Below, one piece after another: positions 1 to 8,604 of a stretch of 64,000 bases of DNA (position 1 is its first letter; every line of letters starts with the position of its first letter). The notes beneath the pieces were generated by a model, which saw only the letters and a list, made by a program, of their open reading frames with translations, was not told the DNA's origin and did no database searches. Both the position numbers and the translations under genes were made by a program. The DNA is from JBMYTN01 sp049604415 (GTDB taxonomy: Bacteria > Pseudomonadota > Alphaproteobacteria > Rhodospirillales > Rhodospirillaceae), in contig JBMYTN010000008.1 in the NCBI GenBank assembly GCA_049604415.1, positions 1-64,000 of the forward strand. The letters are read 5' to 3'.

Positions 1-349
1 CACGCGGCCATGCTAGAGTGCGGATTTCCGAGACAGAGCCCATAGGACGGTTCCATGGCCCCGCCCCACGCGGCCATGCTAGAGTATTTTGTCCACGGCC
101 CCGGCTGGCGCATTTGTTCCATGGCCCCGCCCCACGCGGCCATGCTAGAGTTCTGCAATCAAAGCAATTGCCAACCGTTCCGTTCCATGGCCCCGCCCCA
201 CGCGGCCATGCTAGAGTGGCTTGATCCTATATGATCGAATGTCAATAGTTCCATGGCCCCGCCCCACGCGGCCATGCTAGAGTGCCAAGATGACTAACGG
301 CACCACCAACCCTGTTCCATGGCCCCGCCCCACGCGGCCATGCTAGAGT
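1..349 (+). CRISPR. CRISPR array, 36-bp repeats / 30-bp spacers (left part outside window)
   Basis: Five complete identical 36-bp repeats lie at 50-85, 116-151, 182-217, 248-283 and 314-349, and a sixth is cut by the window edge at 1-19. The five spacers are each exactly 30 bp and unrelated to each other. Each repeat holds a perfect 7-bp inverted pair (CATGGCC / GGCCATG) around an 11-nt loop. Each ends in TGCTAGAGT, which resembles an extended -10 promoter box, as in Neisseria type II-C repeats that carry promoters. The 36/30 geometry and the repeat end suggest type II-C. No cas gene is visible, so the type is inferred. A terminator directly follows the last repeat, supporting rightward transcription. 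I found no anti-repeat (tracrRNA) elsewhere in the window. Confidence 0.93.
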
Positions 350-352
350 GGT

Positions 353-396
353 AACCCCGGAAGTCCTTGATACATAAAAGGTTTCCGGGGTTTTTT
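353..396 (+). terminator. Intrinsic terminator at the end of the CRISPR array
   Basis: A perfect 10-bp stem (353-362 with 383-392) is followed by a run of six T. It begins four bases after the last repeat and would end pre-crRNA transcripts running on the plus strand. Confidence 0.75.
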
Positions 397-424
397 CGTG
401 CAAAGTTCACGGTAAATTCCACCC

Positions 425-473
425 AAAACAGCCCCAATCCAGCGCGAACGCGACACCGGATTGGGCTGTTTTT
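425..473 (-). terminator. Bidirectional hairpin terminator downstream of pheT
   Basis: A long inverted repeat (AACAGCCC-AATCC type arms at 425-440 and 458-473) with A-rich left and T-rich right flanks sits about 20 bp past the pheT stop. It can stop pheT transcripts and any read-through from the CRISPR side. Confidence 0.7.
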
Positions 474-494
474 GTGTCTATTTGCCCCTGCTGG

Positions 495-2909
495 CTAACT
501 CCGCAAAACGCCGCCCGTGGCCTTTTCCACTGCCGCGACCACCTTGGCCGACAGGGCCTCGATTTCCGCATCGGTCAGGGTCTGTTCCGTGGGCTGCAAG
601 GTCACCGACACCGCCAAAGACTTTTGGCCCTCCGGCAGCTTATCGCCCTCGTAAAGGTCAAACACCGCCACATCGACGATCAGGGCCTTGTCCGCCCCCT
701 TGGCGGCCCGGACCAGATCATCGGCCGCCACAGCGCGGTCGACGACAAAGGCGAAGTCGCGCTCCAGCGGCTGGAAGGCCGACAGGGACAGCAAGGCCCG
801 GGCCTTGGTCGCCTTGGCCTTGGGCTGCGGCAGGGCATCGAGCATGATCTCGAAAGCCACCACCGGGCCTTTGACATCCAACGCCGCCAAGGTCGCCGGA
901 TGGACCTCGCCAAAGCGGCCCAACACCGCCTTGCCCAGCTTCAACACCCCGGAGCGGCCCGGATGGTACCAGCCCGGCGCATCGGTGGAGACCCGCAGCC
1001 GGTCGGTGGGCGCGCCCGCGACCTCCAGAGCCGCCAGCAGGTCGGCCTTGGCATCGAACAGATCAACCGGGCGCAGGGGGCCGGTCCAGGTCCGGGAAAC
1101 CGCCTTGCCCGCGCGGATGCCCGCCGCGACCAGATCCTGTTCCCCGGGCTCGCCGCCAAAGAATTGCGGCCCGATTTCAAACAAGGACACATCGGCAAAG
1201 CCCCGGGCCGCATTGCGCCCGGCGGCGGTGATCAGATTGGGCAGCACAGAGGGCCGCATGGCATCCAGATCGCTGCTGATCGGGTTGACCAGGATCAGGG
1301 CATCCTGGCCGCCGCCAAACAGCTCGGCTTGGGCGCGGGGCAGGAAGGACCAAGTCACGGCCTCCATCATGCCGCGCGTCGCCAAGGTCCGGCGCACCAT
1401 CCCGGCCCGGATCTGGGCCGGGGTCAGCACAGCGGTCGGCATCGAGGCCCGGGGCAGCGGCACCGCAGCCACATTGTCCAGGCCATGCAGACGGATGACT
1501 TCCTCGACCAGATCATGCTCGGCCCGCAGATCGACGCGCCAGGAGGGCGGCGCAACGGTCAAGCGATCCCCGGCTTCAGCGGTGTCTTCGGACAAAACCT
1601 CACAGCCGAGCGCCTGAAGGAACTGCTTCATGATCGCGCTCGGGATCTCGACGCCGCCGATCCGGGCGACTTGCTCGGTGCGCAGGGTGATCGGGTCCGG
1701 ATCCGCCGGGGGCGCGCCGACAATGACCAGATCGCTGGCCTCGCCACCGCACAGCTCCAGGATCATCGCTGTGCCCATTTCAGCCCCTTCGATGCAGGAC
1801 TTCGGATCAATCCCGCGCTCAAAACGGTGCTTAGCATCGGACTCGATGGCCAGCGCCCGCCCGGTGGCCGCCGTCAGCCCCGGATCGAAATAGGCGCTTT
1901 CCAAGAACACATCGGTGGTCTCTTCGGTGCAACCGCTGTCCAAGCCGCCCATAACCCCGCCCAGGGCCTGGGGACCGGTGGCATCGGCGATGACACACAC
2001 GGAAGGGCCGCTGGCATAGGTTTTTTCGTCCAAGGCCAGCAGGCTTTCCCCCTCCCGGCCCAAACGCGGGGTGATCGGGCCTTGGATCTTGGCCGCATCA
2101 AAGACGTGGAGCGGACGGCAGCGGTCGATGGACACATAGTTGGTCACATCCACCAGGGCCGAGATCGGGCGCAGACCGATGGCGGTCAGCCGATCCTTCA
2201 CCCAAGCCGGGCTTTCCACATTTTTCACGCCGCGAATAAAGCGCCCGACAAACATCGGACAGGCGCTCGCGGTCTCCGGCGTGAAGTCCAACTGCACATC
2301 AATGCTGCTTTTGAAGCTGCCCGCCACCGGCCGCAGCGGGTCCGGCTTTAAGGTGCCAAGCCCGGAGGCCGCCAGATCCCGGGCAATGCCGCGCACACCC
2401 AGGGCATCGGGCCGGTTTGGCGTCACGGCAATGTCAAACACCGGATCAACCGACAACGCGCTGGTCAGGGGCGCGCCGGTTTCGGCGGTCTCGGTCAACT
2501 CGATGATGCCGTCATGGTCCTCGCCCAGCAGCAATTCCCGGGCCGAGCACATCATGCCCCGGCTTTCCACGCCCCGGATCTTGCCGACCTTCAGCGCCTG
2601 GCCGGTGGCCGGGATGACCACGCCGGGCTTGGCCAGCGCGACCTTGATCCCGGTCCGGGCATTGGGGGCGCCGCAGACGATTTGCAGCATCTCGCCGCCG
2701 CCCGCATCAACCTTGCACAGCCGCAGACGATCCGCATCGGGATGCTGGCCCGCCTCGACCACATGGCCGACGACAAAATCGCCGAGCGCCGCGCCGGGAT
2801 CGATCAGCTCCTCCAACTCCAGCCCCAGGCCGGTCAGACGATCGGCGATCTCTTGCGGGGTGGCATCGGTGTCCAAATGGTCCTTCAACCAAGACAGTGT
2901 GAATTTCAT
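495..2909 (-). CDS. pheT: Phenylalanine--tRNA ligase beta subunit
   Basis: This is the 804-residue beta subunit of the (alpha-beta)2 PheRS that charges tRNA-Phe; the length is normal for the family. Starting at MKFTLSWLKDHLDTD, the order is: N-terminal domain, tRNA-binding OB-fold (EMR-type, about residues 40-150), B3/B4 editing domain (about 210-390, with the RFERG motif near its end), B5 domain, and C-terminal ferredoxin-like anticodon-binding domain (about 710-804). The longer in-frame start 63 bp upstream is rejected because it lies inside pheS and the family start is MKFT. The ATG overlaps the pheS stop by four bases (ATGA), so translation is probably coupled. Transcription comes from pheS; a strong hairpin follows the stop. 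Confidence 0.98.
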   Translation of the reverse strand: MKFTLSWLKDHLDTDATPQEIADRLTGLGLELEELIDPGAALGDFVVGHVVEAGQHPDADRLRLCKVDAGGGEMLQIVCGAPNARTGIKVALAKPGVVIPATGQALKVGKIRGVESRGMMCSARELLLGEDHDGIIELTETAETGAPLTSALSVDPVFDIAVTPNRPDALGVRGIARDLAASGLGTLKPDPLRPVAGSFKSSIDVQLDFTPETASACPMFVGRFIRGVKNVESPAWVKDRLTAIGLRPISALVDVTNYVSIDRCRPLHVFDAAKIQGPITPRLGREGESLLALDEKTYASGPSVCVIADATGPQALGGVMGGLDSGCTEETTDVFLESAYFDPGLTAATGRALAIESDAKHRFERGIDPKSCIEGAEMGTAMILELCGGEASDLVIVGAPPADPDPITLRTEQVARIGGVEIPSAIMKQFLQALGCEVLSEDTAEAGDRLTVAPPSWRVDLRAEHDLVEEVIRLHGLDNVAAVPLPRASMPTAVLTPAQIRAGMVRRTLATRGMMEAVTWSFLPRAQAELFGGGQDALILVNPISSDLDAMRPSVLPNLITAAGRNAARGFADVSLFEIGPQFFGGEPGEQDLVAAGIRAGKAVSRTWTGPLRPVDLFDAKADLLAALEVAGAPTDRLRVSTDAPGWYHPGRSGVLKLGKAVLGRFGEVHPATLAALDVKGPVVAFEIMLDALPQPKAKATKARALLSLSAFQPLERDFAFVVDRAVAADDLVRAAKGADKALIVDVAVFDLYEGDKLPEGQKSLAVSVTLQPTEQTLTDAEIEALSAKVVAAVEKATGGVLRS

Positions 2910-3982
2910 CGGGACAGCCCTCCGCGCATGGTGGGAACATCCAAGGCGGCAAAGCCATAATGGCGCAGCCAACGCAGATCGGACTCATAGAAGGTCCGCA
3001 GATCGGGGATGCCATATTTCAGCATGGCGATGCGCTCCAGGCCCATGCCGAAGGCAAAGCCTTGATATTCTTCCGGGTCCAGACCGCAGGCCCGGATCAC
3101 ATTGGGGTGGACCATGCCGCTGCCCAGGATCTCCAGCCAGTCATCCCCCGCACCGATTTTCAACGCCCCGCCCTTGCGCGAGCAGCCGATATCGACCTCG
3201 GCGGAGGGTTCGGTGAACGGGAAGAAGGAGGCCCGGAAGCGCATCGGCACGTCTTTGACCTCAAAATAGGCCGAGACGAATTCCTGCAGGCAGCCCTTCA
3301 GATGGCCGAAATGAGTCGCCTTGTCGATCACCAGCCCTTCGAACTGGTGGAACATCGGCGTGTGAGTCATGTCCGAATCGCAGCGATAGGTCCGCCCCGG
3401 AGCCAGAATCCGGATCGGCGGCTTTTGCGACAGCATGGTGCGGACCTGCACCGGCGAGGTGTGGGTGCGCAGCAAATGCCGGGTGCCATCGGGTCGGGTC
3501 GGCAAGAAGAAAGTGTCATGCTCCTCCCGGGCCGGGTGTCCAGGCGGAAAGTTCAGAGCGGTGAAATTGTGGAAATCGTCCTCGATCTCCGGCCCCTCGG
3601 CCACGGCAAAGCCCATCTGGGCGAAGATCGCCACCACCTCGTCATAGGTTTGGCTGATGGGGTGCAAGCTGCCAGTGGTCTCCGGCCGGACCGGCAGGGA
3701 CACATCGATGGTCTCGCCCGCCAGCTTTTCTTCCAGGGCCGCACGTTCCAGCACCGCCTTGCGGGCCTCAATGGCCTCGGCGATTTCGGTCTTCAGCGCG
3801 TTCAGAGCCTGACCGGCGGCCTTGCGGGCCTCGGGTTCCAAGCCGCCCAAGGTTTTCATTTGGGCGGTGATGGTGCCCTTTTTGCCAAGGGCTGCCACCC
3901 GGATGTCATCCAGGGCCTTTAGGGTCGCCGCTTCGGTAACGGATCCGGTCAGATCCGCGCGCAGCTGTTCCAAATCATCCAT
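2906..3982 (-). CDS. pheS: Phenylalanine--tRNA ligase alpha subunit
   Basis: This is the catalytic alpha subunit of PheRS, 358 residues from MDDLEQLRADL. An N-terminal coiled-coil (about 1-85) precedes the class II catalytic core, with the motif 2 region at TYRCDSDMTHTPMFHQFEG and the motif 3 stretch GFAFGMGLERIAML near the end. The open frame continues 192 bp upstream without a stop, but that extension runs through a terminator hairpin and its Phe-Phe-Phe run is only the T-tract of that hairpin, so the internal ATG is chosen. The gene is co-transcribed with pheT (ATGA overlap) and lies downstream of rpmI-rplT, the usual neighbourhood. Confidence 0.98.
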   Translation of the reverse strand: MDDLEQLRADLTGSVTEAATLKALDDIRVAALGKKGTITAQMKTLGGLEPEARKAAGQALNALKTEIAEAIEARKAVLERAALEEKLAGETIDVSLPVRPETTGSLHPISQTYDEVVAIFAQMGFAVAEGPEIEDDFHNFTALNFPPGHPAREEHDTFFLPTRPDGTRHLLRTHTSPVQVRTMLSQKPPIRILAPGRTYRCDSDMTHTPMFHQFEGLVIDKATHFGHLKGCLQEFVSAYFEVKDVPMRFRASFFPFTEPSAEVDIGCSRKGGALKIGAGDDWLEILGSGMVHPNVIRACGLDPEEYQGFAFGMGLERIAMLKYGIPDLRTFYESDLRWLRHYGFAALDVPTMRGGLSR

Positions 3983-4059
3983 CACGGAGGTCCATAAGCG
4001 AGGGGAAACAATCAAACAGGAGGGTGATGCTGTTTTTAGGCTTCTAGCGGGTGCGCCGC

Positions 4060-4109
4060 AAAAGAAAAACCGGGAATCGCCCTCCATCGGATGGCGGTCC
4101 CCGGTTTTC
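4060..4109 (-). terminator. Hairpin with T-tract between rplT and pheS (terminator or pheST attenuator)
   Basis: Read on the minus strand, a GC-rich stem (AAAACCGGGGACCGCC paired with GGGCGATTCCCGGTTTT, with small mismatches) is followed by TTTTTCTTTT. It lies inside the roughly 250-bp gap between rplT and pheS. It may simply end the ribosomal-protein transcript, or it may attenuate pheST. A second small hairpin (TTGGTC / GACCAA, 4154-4174) lies just upstream. Confidence 0.7.
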
Positions 4110-4236
4110 ATCACATCGGAAGCTTTAGGACGACGCCCAATGCGCAAACCGCATTGGTCATCTGACACGACCAACCGGTCGCAAAGCTCCGAGGCCTGAG
4201 GGCTCTAGAGCATCCCGCAAGGGACGCTGCCAAACC

Positions 4237-4599
4237 TCAAGCGGATTGAAGCGCGGCCTTCGCCTGATCAACCAGACCGGCAAAAACCTCGGGCTCATGC
4301 ACCGCCAGATCCGCCAGGATCTTGCGGTCGAGCTCGATACCGGCCTTGTTCAGACCGTCGATAAAGCGGGCATAGTTCAAACCGTTTTCCCGGGCACCGG
4401 CATTGATGCGCTGGATCCACAGGCTGCGGAAATCTCGCTTGCGGTTGCGGCGGTCGCGATAGGCGTATTGCAGGCCCTTTTCGACCTTTTCAATCGCGAT
4501 TCGGTAATTGGTGGCATTGCGGCCACGATAGCCCTTGGCCAGCTGAAGAATCTTCTTATGGCGGGCTTTGGAGGTTTTGGCGTTCGTTGCGCGGGACAT
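4237..4599 (-). CDS. rplT: 50S ribosomal protein L20
   Basis: The 120-residue L20 binds 23S rRNA early in 50S assembly. The sequence is strongly basic and typical: N-terminal KARHKKILQLAKGYRGR, central YAYRDRRNRKRDFRSLWI and C-terminal globular part. It lies 75 bp downstream of rpmI on the same strand. In some bacteria L20 represses its own operon by binding the mRNA leader; no such structure was identified here. Confidence 0.98.
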   Translation of the reverse strand: MSRATNAKTSKARHKKILQLAKGYRGRNATNYRIAIEKVEKGLQYAYRDRRNRKRDFRSLWIQRINAGARENGLNYARFIDGLNKAGIELDRKILADLAVHEPEVFAGLVDQAKAALQSA

Positions 4600-4674
4600 A
4601 CGTCTCGCTCCTTTTCTCTTCCGTCTCGGGGGGCGTCACATCTCTGGCGCTTGTTGGCGCGCTAAAGACGGGGC

Positions 4675-4872
4675 TCAGCCATAGGGCATGAACTTTTTGA
4701 CGATCTCCGCATCCGCATCACACAGAATAAAGCTGCCACGGGCCTGGCGCTTCATCTTGGTGGACTTCGCCGTCAAGCAGTGACGCTTATAGGCGACATT
4801 GGCCCGGACCTTGCCGGAACCGGTGAGACGAAAGCGCTTTTTGACCGCGCTCTTGGTCTTCATCTTGGGCAT
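4675..4872 (-). CDS. rpmI: 50S ribosomal protein L35
   Basis: This is a 65-residue basic ribosomal protein beginning MPKMKTKSAVKKRF and containing the family stretch VRANVAYKRH. It is the promoter-proximal gene of the rpmI-rplT pair. infC, which often precedes rpmI, is not present upstream. Confidence 0.97.
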   Translation of the reverse strand: MPKMKTKSAVKKRFRLTGSGKVRANVAYKRHCLTAKSTKMKRQARGSFILCDADAEIVKKFMPYG

Positions 4873-5543
4873 TTTTGATCCTCATCTCTGGGGAACCAGC
4901 ACAGGTCCACCCCGTCCCATCGGTTCGATCCCAAGTCCTGAAACAAGACTGGAAACGCCCGAAGCGGAAGACGTGGTGGTCGATGCAGGCTCGACGATCT
5001 TCTGGGTGGTTGGGCATGCCCTGAGCGTTTGACCATTCAGGCCCTGCGGCCTCCTAAGGAGGTGCGGGGTTGGTCCGCTCGGCCTCGCCACCCGGTTTAC
5101 GGGTCCCATAACCGATGGCTCGACGCAGCCGTCGCATATCACCGGTTTGTTTGGGAGCAGGGCTTATACCCGATGCGCCAGCCTACTTGCAAGGGAGAGT
5201 GTGTGTTCTGCCCTCGCCGGGCGCCGCTTAACGCGGCTTGGCTTTCGGCGGCATGGGCCGCCGGGCTCGCAGTCGCGAGAGTCTTTTTTGTAGCTTCAGT
5301 CGCCAGCGCCTCCGGCTTGGCTTTCGGCGGCATAGGCCGCCGGGCTCGCAGTCGCGAGCCTTGGGAAAAGACTGCACACCGCCGAAGCTAGACGCAACAC
5401 CCCCCTACCGGAGGGCCGTAGATGCGGCTTGGCCCCTGTAATACGCGGTTCCCGACCCCAGGTAACTATAACCTTCACCTTACCGGTGGTTTGGGTACAC
5501 TTATTCCCCGCTGATCTCCAGCATCCCAATCGAAAGGCGCCCC
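4873..5543. other. 671-bp intergenic region with palindromic repeats, no gene recognised
   Basis: The region separates divergent rpmI and the receiver gene. It has a 13-bp palindrome (CCTCCTAAGGAGG, near 5050) and two copies of a 45-bp double-hairpin repeat (listed separately). Short open frames here are low-quality and mutually overlapping. It must contain the promoters for rpmI-rplT (minus) and for the receiver-cheC pair (plus). I looked for tRNA, tmRNA, SRP RNA and RNase P motifs and did not find them. Confidence 0.5.
5235..5358. repeat. Two direct copies of a 45-bp double-hairpin (REP-like) element
   Basis: The copies at 5235-5279 and 5314-5358 differ at a single base. Each is two back-to-back hairpins: CGGCGGC-ATG-GGCCGCCG type, then CTCGC-AGT-CGCGAG. 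A relative with the same CGCAGTCGCG hairpin occurs at 30059-30096, and one with the first hairpin alone at 42015-42030. Confidence 0.75.
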
Positions 5544-5927
5544 ATGTCGGAAAAAACGGTCCTCGTCGTGGACGACAGCCGTCTGGCCAGGAACATCTTT
5601 AAACGGGTGCTCAAATCCGTCGAACCGGATTGGCTGGTTGAAGAAGCCGATGGTGCCCATGCCGCCATGGAAATTGTCGGCGCCAAACTGATCGATCATG
5701 CCTTCCTGGACGTCAACATGCCCCATATCGACGGACTGGAGCTGGGCCGGATGATCCGGGCCCGCCTGCCCGACCTGCCGATCACCTTTGTCACCGCCAA
5801 TGTCCAGGCCAGCACCGAAGAGGCCGCCTCCCAAATCGGGGCCACCGTGGTTGCCAAGCCGCTGGATGAGGCCAAACTATGGGGGGTCATGATGGAAACC
5901 GGATTGGGCTCCGGGGGGTTGGTGTGA
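5544..5927 (+). CDS. Single-domain response regulator (CheY-like receiver)
   Basis: This 127-residue protein is a receiver domain only. It has the acidic pair in VVDDSR (D10/D11), the phospho-acceptor Asp in FLDVNMP, the switch Thr in FVTAN, and the conserved Lys in AKPLDEAKL. With no output domain it would act by binding a partner, like CheY. The next gene, a CheC-type phosphatase, starts inside its stop codon (GTGA overlap), so the pair is probably co-translated. A role in motility or surface behaviour is inferred only from the partner. Confidence 0.92.
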   Translation: MSEKTVLVVDDSRLARNIFKRVLKSVEPDWLVEEADGAHAAMEIVGAKLIDHAFLDVNMPHIDGLELGRMIRARLPDLPITFVTANVQASTEEAASQIGATVVAKPLDEAKLWGVMMETGLGSGGLV

Positions 5928-6577
5928 GCTTCGTCCCGGAACCCGGCGAAGAAGCACTGCCGCTGTCCGATCTGGAACGCGATGGCATCGCCGAGTTGCT
6001 CAATATCTCCATGGGCCGGGCCACTGCGGCCCTGGAAAGCCTCGTGGGCGAGCCGGTGACTTTGACCGTACCCACGGTGTCGTTCATTTCCTTGCCCGAA
6101 GCCCAGGCCTTGGTCGATCAGGAAACCGATGGCGATGCCTGTGCGATCCGGCAATCCTTCGCTGGTGGCTTTGATGGCGAGGCATTTCTGGTCTTCCCCA
6201 ATGAGGGAGCCCGACGGCTGGCCGCCCATATTCTCGGCGATGACGAGGTTCCCCCGGAACCAACCGAAGACGAGATCGACGCCCTGAAGGAAATCGGCAA
6301 TGTGGTGATGAACACTTGTCTGACGACCTTGGTTGAGATTCTGAAATCCGATGGCGTTGATTGCACCCTGCCGCATATTTTGCGCGGCGAGGGCCGAGCG
6401 GTTCTGAAGGGCGAGCTGGCCATCGGCGGCGAGCACAGCGTTATTTTGTTCAAGCGGGTGCGCTTCACCCTGGAAAGCATCAATCTGGCGGGTTATGTGC
6501 TGCTGGGTCTGGGCCTGCAATCGGCCCGGCATTTTAAAGACACCGTGTCACAGAACTTGACCGATTTGGGAGGATAG
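5924..6577 (+). CDS. cheC: CheC-family phosphatase of phospho-receiver domains
   Basis: The protein has two CheC active-site half-motifs: E-x2-N in GIAELLNIS followed by the conserved Pro in LTVPTV, and E-x2-N in KEIGNVVMN followed by Pro in CTLPHI. CheC proteins dephosphorylate CheY-P. The GTG start at 5924 overlaps the receiver stop by four bases; a longer ATG start at 5879, inside the receiver gene, is possible but less likely. Length from GTG is 217 residues, normal for CheC. The likely substrate is the product of the preceding gene. Confidence 0.88.
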   Translation: MSFVPEPGEEALPLSDLERDGIAELLNISMGRATAALESLVGEPVTLTVPTVSFISLPEAQALVDQETDGDACAIRQSFAGGFDGEAFLVFPNEGARRLAAHILGDDEVPPEPTEDEIDALKEIGNVVMNTCLTTLVEILKSDGVDCTLPHILRGEGRAVLKGELAIGGEHSVILFKRVRFTLESINLAGYVLLGLGLQSARHFKDTVSQNLTDLGG

Positions 6578-6617
6578 GCTGACCGGCACCGGTCGGCCTT
6601 AAAAAACCAACACCGTG

Positions 6618-7370
6618 ATGGATCCCAGTCTCGATCCTCTGGCGTTGATCGCCGGGGGGCTCTGCGTCCTGTTCGCCGCCGTGATGCGCGGCTATACCGG
6701 CTTTGGCTTCGCCATTGCCGGGGTGCCCCTGCTCAGCTTGTTTTTCGCCCCGGCGGCCATTGTGCCGCTGGCGATGATCCTGCAAGTCCTGGCCGGGATC
6801 GATGGCACGGTGCGCGACCGGGATAAGGTGGTCTGGCCGACCTTGGGCCTTCTGACCATCGCCGCCGTGATCTTTCTCTGGGTCGGGGTGGCCGTGCTCT
6901 CGGTGCTGGAGGTCCGCTATGCCCGGATCGCGGTATCCCTGGGCGTGACCGGGACCGTCCTGTTGCTGGCCAGCGGATTCCGGCTGTCTGCGCCGCCGAA
7001 AGCGCCCCTGGTGGCCTTGACCGGCGCGCTGTCAGGCTTTTTGGGCGGCTTGCTGGCCATGCCCGGGCCACCGGCCATTGCCTTGATGATGGCTGGACCC
7101 CATTCCAATGCCGCCATTAGAGCGACCTTGATCGCCTTTTTTACCGTCACCGGAGCCATTGGGGCGGTGTTCGCGCTCCAAAAAGGGATGATCGAGACCC
7201 AATGGCTGGGGTTTTACGCCGCCATGGTGCCGATCATGCTCGGTGGGGCGCGGCTGGGCCGCTGGCTGTTCCACACCGCGCTGGGCGAGCATTACCGCAA
7301 GATCGGGCTGATCCTTCTGATCGCGGTCGCCATCACCTCTTGGATCAAAACCCTCGGCGACTGGATTTAA
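6618..7370 (+). CDS. TauE/SafE-family membrane permease (sulfite/sulfonate exporter type)
   Basis: About 250 residues with seven to eight hydrophobic segments and the family pattern: an N-terminal GYTGFGFAIAGVPLL half and a related second half GFLGGLLAMPGPPAIALMM. TauE/SafE proteins are linked to export of sulfite, sulfoacetate or related anions; the substrate cannot be read from sequence. An inverted repeat (6576-6600) separates it from cheC. It converges with the next minus-strand gene only 4 bp after its stop. ATG 6618 directly follows an in-frame GTG at 6615; either could be used. Confidence 0.88.
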   Translation: MDPSLDPLALIAGGLCVLFAAVMRGYTGFGFAIAGVPLLSLFFAPAAIVPLAMILQVLAGIDGTVRDRDKVVWPTLGLLTIAAVIFLWVGVAVLSVLEVRYARIAVSLGVTGTVLLLASGFRLSAPPKAPLVALTGALSGFLGGLLAMPGPPAIALMMAGPHSNAAIRATLIAFFTVTGAIGAVFALQKGMIETQWLGFYAAMVPIMLGGARLGRWLFHTALGEHYRKIGLILLIAVAITSWIKTLGDWI

Positions 7371-7373
7371 ACC

Positions 7374-8486
7374 CTATTCGGCCACCACCGCCCGGGCAGC
7401 ATCCAGCCATTGAAAGACGCTGGACAAATGGCGGTCCATCCAGTCTTTCACATGGATCTTGATCTCCGCTTCGGAGTCCTCGCCTTTTTGCATCAAGGAA
7501 TTCTGCGCGGAAATGTCTTCGGGCAGGATCTGCATGGCCGCCAACAAGGTGGCGGCGGCAGGGTTGGCCTCCGCAAAGGCCCGACGGACAACGATCTGCT
7601 GGGTATTCACCGGAAAGCCAAGATTTGGGCCGATCAAGGGTGTGGTGTCTCGCGGCTCTTGTCCCGCTGGCATGCTGGAAAACGGCACCGGCAACCAGGA
7701 GGCATAGACTCCCGGTCTAATGCGATCCGAAACCCAGAACGGGGTCCAGGTGTAATAGAACACCGGCTGGTCGCTCTCAAAGCGCTCCACCGTTTTAGCG
7801 ATCAGCTCGGGATAGGGACCCTTGTGATGGGTAATCTTATCCGTCAACCCATAGGCCTGGAGTTGGTGATCAATGATCTCCGCACAGGACCAATCCGGAT
7901 TGCAGCCAATGAGATCGGCTTTGCCATCGCCATCAATGTCAAAGACTTCGGCGATTTCCGGATCCTTGAAGTCCGCCAAGCCCTTAATGCCATTCACAAT
8001 GGCCGACTTATGGTCGATCACATAGCCCTGATAGGCATTGGGCACGAAGACGCCTTCACGGACCATGACCTCGGACCCACCGGCCTCCTGGAACAGCCGG
8101 TCTTGCTGCGGATCCCAATGGAAAGCCAGGACATCAGCCTTGTCGTCGGCCAGAGCTTGGTGCACCTGGGAATAGGACATAGGCTCGGTCAAGGTCACGG
8201 TGTAGCCGAGTTCTTCGAGGGACTTCGCGACAACCAGGGTCTGGAACAGCTCCTCCGGTAAGGCCGGTTGGATCAAGCGCACGGTAACGCCATCCCCCGG
8301 CATCGGTTGCGCCATCGCCGCAGAGGAAAGCAAGCAGATGCTTAAGATTGCCGCCAGGAAACGCCCGCCACGCAAAGCAAAACGCGTCGGACGCAAAAGA
8401 CCCAACAAATTCTTGATAGGATAAGTAATGCCGCTCTCCCCCGAAATAGGCCAGAGCGTGTTAGCATTCCAGAAACAGAAATGCAC
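7374..8486 (-). CDS. Glycine betaine/proline-betaine ABC transporter substrate-binding protein (ProX-like, copy 3)
   Basis: This is a periplasmic binding protein close in pattern to E. coli ProX. It shows FHWDP, the DIDGDGKADLIGC loop, NPDWSCAE and YTWTPFW, whose Trp residues correspond to the aromatic cage for quaternary ammonium ligands. A Sec signal peptide ends at about AMA-QPMPG. The open frame begins at a GTG (8486) that leaves about 59 residues before cleavage; a TTG near 8408 would give a normal-length signal, so the start is uncertain. No permease or ATPase is adjacent, so it may work with the ProVW pair at 11-13 kb. Confidence 0.88.
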   Translation of the reverse strand: MHFCFWNANTLWPISGESGITYPIKNLLGLLRPTRFALRGGRFLAAILSICLLSSAAMAQPMPGDGVTVRLIQPALPEELFQTLVVAKSLEELGYTVTLTEPMSYSQVHQALADDKADVLAFHWDPQQDRLFQEAGGSEVMVREGVFVPNAYQGYVIDHKSAIVNGIKGLADFKDPEIAEVFDIDGDGKADLIGCNPDWSCAEIIDHQLQAYGLTDKITHHKGPYPELIAKTVERFESDQPVFYYTWTPFWVSDRIRPGVYASWLPVPFSSMPAGQEPRDTTPLIGPNLGFPVNTQQIVVRRAFAEANPAAATLLAAMQILPEDISAQNSLMQKGEDSEAEIKIHVKDWMDRHLSSVFQWLDAARAVVAE

Positions 8487-8604
8487 CTTAAAAAGGAAAA
8501 TTAGTATTTTTGTCTGGTATTAAGTGTAAATGAGGGTCAATGCTGTACAACCTCCTGCAATGGGGAGTTTGTCACATTTCTTTCTCTAGTCCGTGCACTC
8601 ATAG

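Noticed and set aside
18..224. 68-codon frame with repeated FHGPAPRGHAR
   Set aside because: It is the translation of CRISPR repeats and spacers, not a protein gene.
474..2351. 625-codon plus-strand frame opposite pheT
   Set aside because: High-GC antisense shadow of pheT; no family pattern, and pheT is certain.
3983..4174. Leader peptide with Phe-Phe-Phe upstream of pheS
   Set aside because: The Phe run is the T-tract of a hairpin, and the frame has no stop before pheS, so it is not a classic attenuation peptide.
4915..4945. CGGTTCGATCCC resembling a tRNA T-arm
   Set aside because: The T-stem does not pair beyond two bases and no other tRNA arm is present.
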